The notes beneath the pieces were generated by a model. The model was not told where the DNA came from, ran no database searches, and was given only the letters and a program-made list of their open reading frames with translations. A stretch of 64,000 nt of DNA from positions 114,854,259-114,918,258 of the forward strand of contig OZ005653.1 in the NCBI GenBank assembly GCA_963930645.1, written 5' to 3'. Source of the stretch: Salticus scenicus (lineage: Eukaryota > Arthropoda > Arachnida > Araneae > Salticidae). Made by a program: the position numbers and the translations under genes. Below, piece by piece: positions 60,131 through 64,000 of this stretch; positions within the stretch are counted from its first letter, which is position 1; the number at the start of each line of letters is the position of its first letter.

Positions 60131-62337
60131 TTTTGTTTTGCTGTCTCTTTTTGTCTCATCATTGCAAAATATTTCCAAAGGGTACATTTTTATTTGAATT
60201 GTTAAAATCTTTTACTCTCAGATTGTTAACTTCGACAATTTTAATACATCAAATAAAGTGTATGTTTTAGAAATATTTTCAAAAAAAAAAAAAAAAAAAC
60301 ATTACTTAAGATGTCACAGAAAATATAGTTAACAATATACATTCATTGAGAAGATAGTTTTTGAGAATGTGATAGCATTCCACAACTAGAATTTATGAAA
60401 GAAATCATAGAGCTAACTGATGAGGGATACCTAAGTGGCTATGCTCATATCATAAAATAAATTAACAAGATGTTAATCCTACGAGTTCGTATGCTTGATA
60501 AATTATTTGATTGCACTGTTTTTCAATTTTGGTTGCAGTTTTTCTGTTCTGGGGTTAAAAAAAAAAATAAAAAATAAAAAAAAAATCACGTGAGATTGAA
60601 AAAATTATGCAACTAAAAAGTGTTCCATGAACCTGTTGCCATGGAAAACATTAGCTTGTCTCTTCACGAACGTAGCCTCTCAAATGTAACAATATGAGTA
60701 ATCACCAATAATATGATCACTAATCAAATTTTTAGAGAATTGATATTTAGAAATATTTTTTTCTGGCATTTTTTAACTTTTATTTACCACTAAAATTTAA
60801 CAGAAATTTTTCATTTATTAAATAAGTCAAAATTTTAGTGGCAACAAACAACTATATATATAAAGCTGGCAATTTTGTGGCAGCTATAGTTCATAACATT
60901 TGTGGTCAAATCCTAATGCTACGATTAGATGTATGACATTTTTTTCATCAAATTACGACTGAATTTCATCACGAAAATAAAACTTATTTATGCTTAATAT
61001 AGCATTGATTAAAAAAAAATCATCATATTTCAAAAAGTATAATACATTTGTTTAGTACTTTGTAGTCTAGAAATACAGTTACCAATTTCTAGAGTTAATG
61101 TGAGATACTACTGTATTCAAGATATTTTTTCTAAATTTTACTAGTACTTTATAAAGTTATTCTTTTATTTATGTAACTTTATTTACTTCAGAGAGAATTT
61201 ATATCAAATAATACAGAAAATTCATAAATGGAGTTTTGAAATTTCTTATTTGTTAAAGAATATGTAATATTTTTACTTTCAAAATTTAGTTTGACTCAAT
61301 CTTGAGTTAGGATTTATAGAAAAGCTTGCGAAATCTGGAAATTTAGGTATGAAGTCAATGCCATTATATTATTTAAGTATGACAAAATATGAAAGACTGT
61401 AAAACTGAACACGAAAATATTCAGAATAAAACAGGAACAAAATATATTTACAAAATAAAATTTTAATATTACTAATGAGATATAAGACTCTTTGCAAAAA
61501 GTTTCTCCCTCCCCCATTTTTACTACAACATGAAATTTTTAAAATTTCTGTCTACACACATGAAATTTTTGTGAGTGAAATTATTCCTAGAAAAACTTTT
61601 GTTTTGGAGAATACAAAAAAACAGGGAAAGAATCTTAAACTTAAAAAAAAAAAAAAATCCAAACAATATGTATATACATTAAGAAAAAGAAAAAATACTT
61701 TTGACTATTTTATCAAGAACTCATTCAATATAAGAAAAGAAAATATTTGCAACATATTTATTAATTAAGCTTACTATTTCCAATTACTTACTGCACATAC
61801 ATAATTAGAGATTAAATTACAAACTCCGCATTGATTTATATTAGCTTCATTTGACATTACGTTTTTGCACTTTTGCATTTATATTCGATCTTCTGGTTCT
61901 TTTGGGTGATTTCGATCTTTTTTCTTGTTTAATACACAAGCGTGGCCTATTAAAAAATATATAAACATTATATAATACATACTATTTATTAACAGAAGAT
62001 GCTACTCTACTACTTACATTCTAATAAATATTGCAAATACTAAATAAAAATACAAACACATTTTCAGTTGTGTCTCAATTAAAAAATAAATAAATAAATA
62101 AAATAAAATAAAAATAAAATAACTATTAATTTATTAAACGCCACACTTTGAAACTTCATTTAGATTCAAACAAATTCATTGAAAATTCATGAGATTAAAT
62201 TTTGCACAATCCTAAACCACTAATATGAACTTTTTGCTCTTCAGTTTGTTTTTTTCAATAGAAAGTTTATGAATAATTGAAACGCGGAGGAGTTACAGTA
62301 ATTGAGGCATTTACAGAAGAACAAGTTGAGAATAGAA
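60131..62337. other. Gene-free stretch
   Basis: No supportable gene. A-runs near 60282 and 60560, an AAAT run near 62085-62120. The 97-codon + strand frame at 61475-61768 is lysine-rich AT sequence with no domain. Confidence 0.75.
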
Positions 62338-62341
62338 TTAA

Positions 62342-62887
62342 CCCGACCAGGTTATCGTATTTTTCAGCACCTTGTCAGTTTATCATAGTTTGCTTAAGAC
62401 CCGAGAAATTTTAGAACACGTAAATTGCAATGAAAGAAAATGTGATAATATTATGTGGTAATTCTTAAATACTTCTAATTTAAGGGCAGACAATAAATAT
62501 TGCAAAATAAATTTAAACAAATATTTTATATTTCATCAGAAATACACTCATTTCTATAAAATTCAGGCACCTACTAAAAATTTATAACATTTTTCTAATT
62601 TAAGGGCAGACAATACATATTGCAAAATAAATTTAAACAAATATTTCATATTTCATCAGAAATACACCCATTTCTATAAAATTCAGGCACCTACTAAAAA
62701 TTTATAACATTTGAACAAATTGAGATATTTGAAAAATTCAAATTGCATAATAAAGTTTAAGAATGGTATTTTTACGAAAAAAGTCATGGAAACGGTAGAT
62801 AGGTATTTCTTTTATACGTGGATTCTGGCGGATGAAACATAAGCAAAATGTCTCGAGTATCCAATGAACCACTATAACCTGATCGGG
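62342..62887. mobile_element. piggyBac-like MITE with TTAA target duplication
   Basis: The ends CCCGACCAGGTTAT and the inverse of ATAACCTGATCGGG match, and TTAA flanks both (62338-62341, 62888-62891). A TTAA duplication with CCC-type ends is the piggyBac signature. At 546 bp it has no transposase. A 120-bp tandem duplication sits in the middle. Confidence 0.85.
62473..62712. repeat. 120-bp tandem duplication
   Basis: TTCTAATTTAAGGGCAGACA recurs exactly 120 bp apart. The two copies differ at about three positions by eye, so the duplication is recent. Confidence 0.95.
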
Positions 62888-63199
62888 TTAACATTATTAA
62901 ATGTACAGGAATCTTAACAAAATATAACTCTAATTAAAAAAGAAAATCACAGTTAAGCGACGCTATTTATTGATCATTATATATAGAAACAATACTTCTT
63001 CAAATACTTTCAGCATCAAGGCTTAATTTCTAATTAAAAAACTCCAAAGTCTAACTACTTCAGCATATGTATCCTTCTAAATATTTATATCATATATTTT
63101 TTACAGATTTTTTTTTTCTTTAGCAGAAAAACACTTTTTAAAATATGTAAGTATAATTAAAATAAATGAAAAGTTATTAAGCATTTATAATTAAGCGAG

Positions 63200-63403
63200 G
63201 TTGGTTGGTTGGTTGTAGGATTTAAGGCCGATTGACTCCGTATGTGTCCTAGACCTACAGGGGGATTGTCGTCCATGGAGGTCTTTCTAAGGAGTCATAG
63301 CTCGTATTTACGCGAGTTTTCGAACGGCTAGGTCGATGAGCGCGAACTGGGATCGAACCCGACACCTCCCATCTACCAGCTTTCAGCGCAGCCTCTGGTA
63401 GGC
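63200..63403 (-). mobile_element. tRNA-derived SINE, copy 4, with 13-bp target duplication
   Basis: On the minus strand it has a tRNA-like head with B box GGGTTCGATCCC (63349-63360), a body with CTCGCGTAAATACGAGCT and GTCTAGGACACATACGGAG, and a (CCAA)n 3' tail at 63200. ATAATTAAGCGAG flanks both ends exactly (63187-63199, 63404-63416), so this is a complete and fairly young insertion. It defines the family ends for the other three copies. Confidence 0.9.
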
Positions 63404-63416
63404 ATAATTAAGCGAG

Positions 63417-64000
63417 AAAAAGTTCAAAAAATCTGAAAAGGATTTTTTTCCTTATCAGATAACAAACTAAAACAAGCAGACGGAACATATACTATAAGTT
63501 ACATAAACACATCGTTGAGTATTTTAACTTTTAAAACTATGTTTTCGGCTCCAGCAACGGGTACTAGAGAGCGTATACTCGCACGCGTATAACGCAGTAT
63601 TAATAAACATTAAGATGAACTTTATAAGATTTGTTGGGTTTAAATGTTTTTATATTTATTTTAATTGATTATTCGAAGTCGACTGGGTCTGGCTGAATTT
63701 CTGGGAGAGGGGGGGGGGGTAACAAAATTTTACTTATAGTTAAAAATATCTTATCTAAATACCCCAGGGTTTTTTTTTTTCGTGTTTTCTAACTGTGTTT
63801 TATTTATATATATGAAGAAAATTTTAAAATAAAATATCGTTTGACTGGTAAAGTAATTTTATTAAAGTCAGAAAGATATTGATTTTTTGCCAAAATAATT
63901 TTTCCAATCAGTCTTGTTTTATCGCCTGCTATAGATCATAGTATTATAATAATAACAACCTTTTTTCTTTCTGGAGGAGGGAGGGGGAGGATTGGATTTT
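63417..64000. other. Gene-free stretch
   Basis: No supportable gene; G-run at about 63710-63719, T-run at 63770-63780, and a GGAGGAGGGAGGGGGAGG purine tract near the end. Confidence 0.75.

Noticed and set aside
61475..61768. 97-codon + strand frame
   Set aside because: Lys/Ile/Asn-rich composition expected from AT-rich DNA, no domain or homologous pattern.

Overview
This window looks like intergenic or intronic DNA from a large, AT-rich, repeat-dense animal genome, most likely an arthropod. A spider or other arachnid is my best guess, at low to moderate confidence. Reasons: very high AT content with dozens of long A/T homopolymers and TA microsatellites; no operons, ribosome-binding sites or dense coding; and a mix of Helitron/Helentron, hAT, Tc1/mariner, pogo, piggyBac-like, Penelope-like, R1/I-like LINE, LTR and tRNA-derived SINE remains. 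I see no convincing intact host gene. One short reading frame near 9 kb could be an exon for a membrane anchor. No rRNA, CRISPR or canonical tRNA gene was seen.

Layout. 1.5-5.2 kb: a Helitron-like unit (TC...CTAG) holding a Helentron-type non-autonomous element with 298-bp tandem repeats, then a long-TIR MITE with a second MITE inside it. 6.6-8.0 kb: a diverged tandem-repeat block. 9.1-14.5 kb: three minus-strand Helentron-like elements and a palindromic MITE. 18-21.3 kb: a Tc1 transposase relic, an R1/I-type LINE RNase H fragment, a solo LTR with a 4-bp target duplication, and a Helitron 3' end. 22.4-28.2 kb: a Helentron-like element, then a hAT-type element with a perfect 8-bp target duplication that swallowed a SINE and three Helentron-like elements. 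31-33 kb: two SINEs, one holding a bare poly(T) insertion, and a TA-flanked MITE. 35-41.5 kb: a mariner relic, a TIR element packed with a short repeated motif, two tRNA-like units, an LTR and Helentron-like fragments. 43.2-48.6 kb: a degenerate Tc1-like element and two more Helentron-like copies. 49.6-56.6 kb: a MITE, a pogo/Tigger-type transposon with a lightly broken transposase, and another MITE. 59-60.1 kb: the GIY-YIG end of a Penelope-like element with an inverted repeat and a hammerhead-like motif. 62.3-63.4 kb: a TTAA-flanked MITE and a young SINE with a 13-bp target duplication.

The unifying theme is a set of at least four subfamilies of small non-autonomous elements with asymmetric terminal inverted repeats. 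A 5' hairpin arm reappears inverted just inside the 3' end, followed by a short terminal hairpin that often ends CTAG, with internal tandem repeats between. This is the architecture known for Helentron-associated elements (HINE/DINE-1). At least thirteen copies or fragments lie here, on both strands, and they appear to share and swap internal modules. All boundaries come from reading by eye; no alignment or database search was run.
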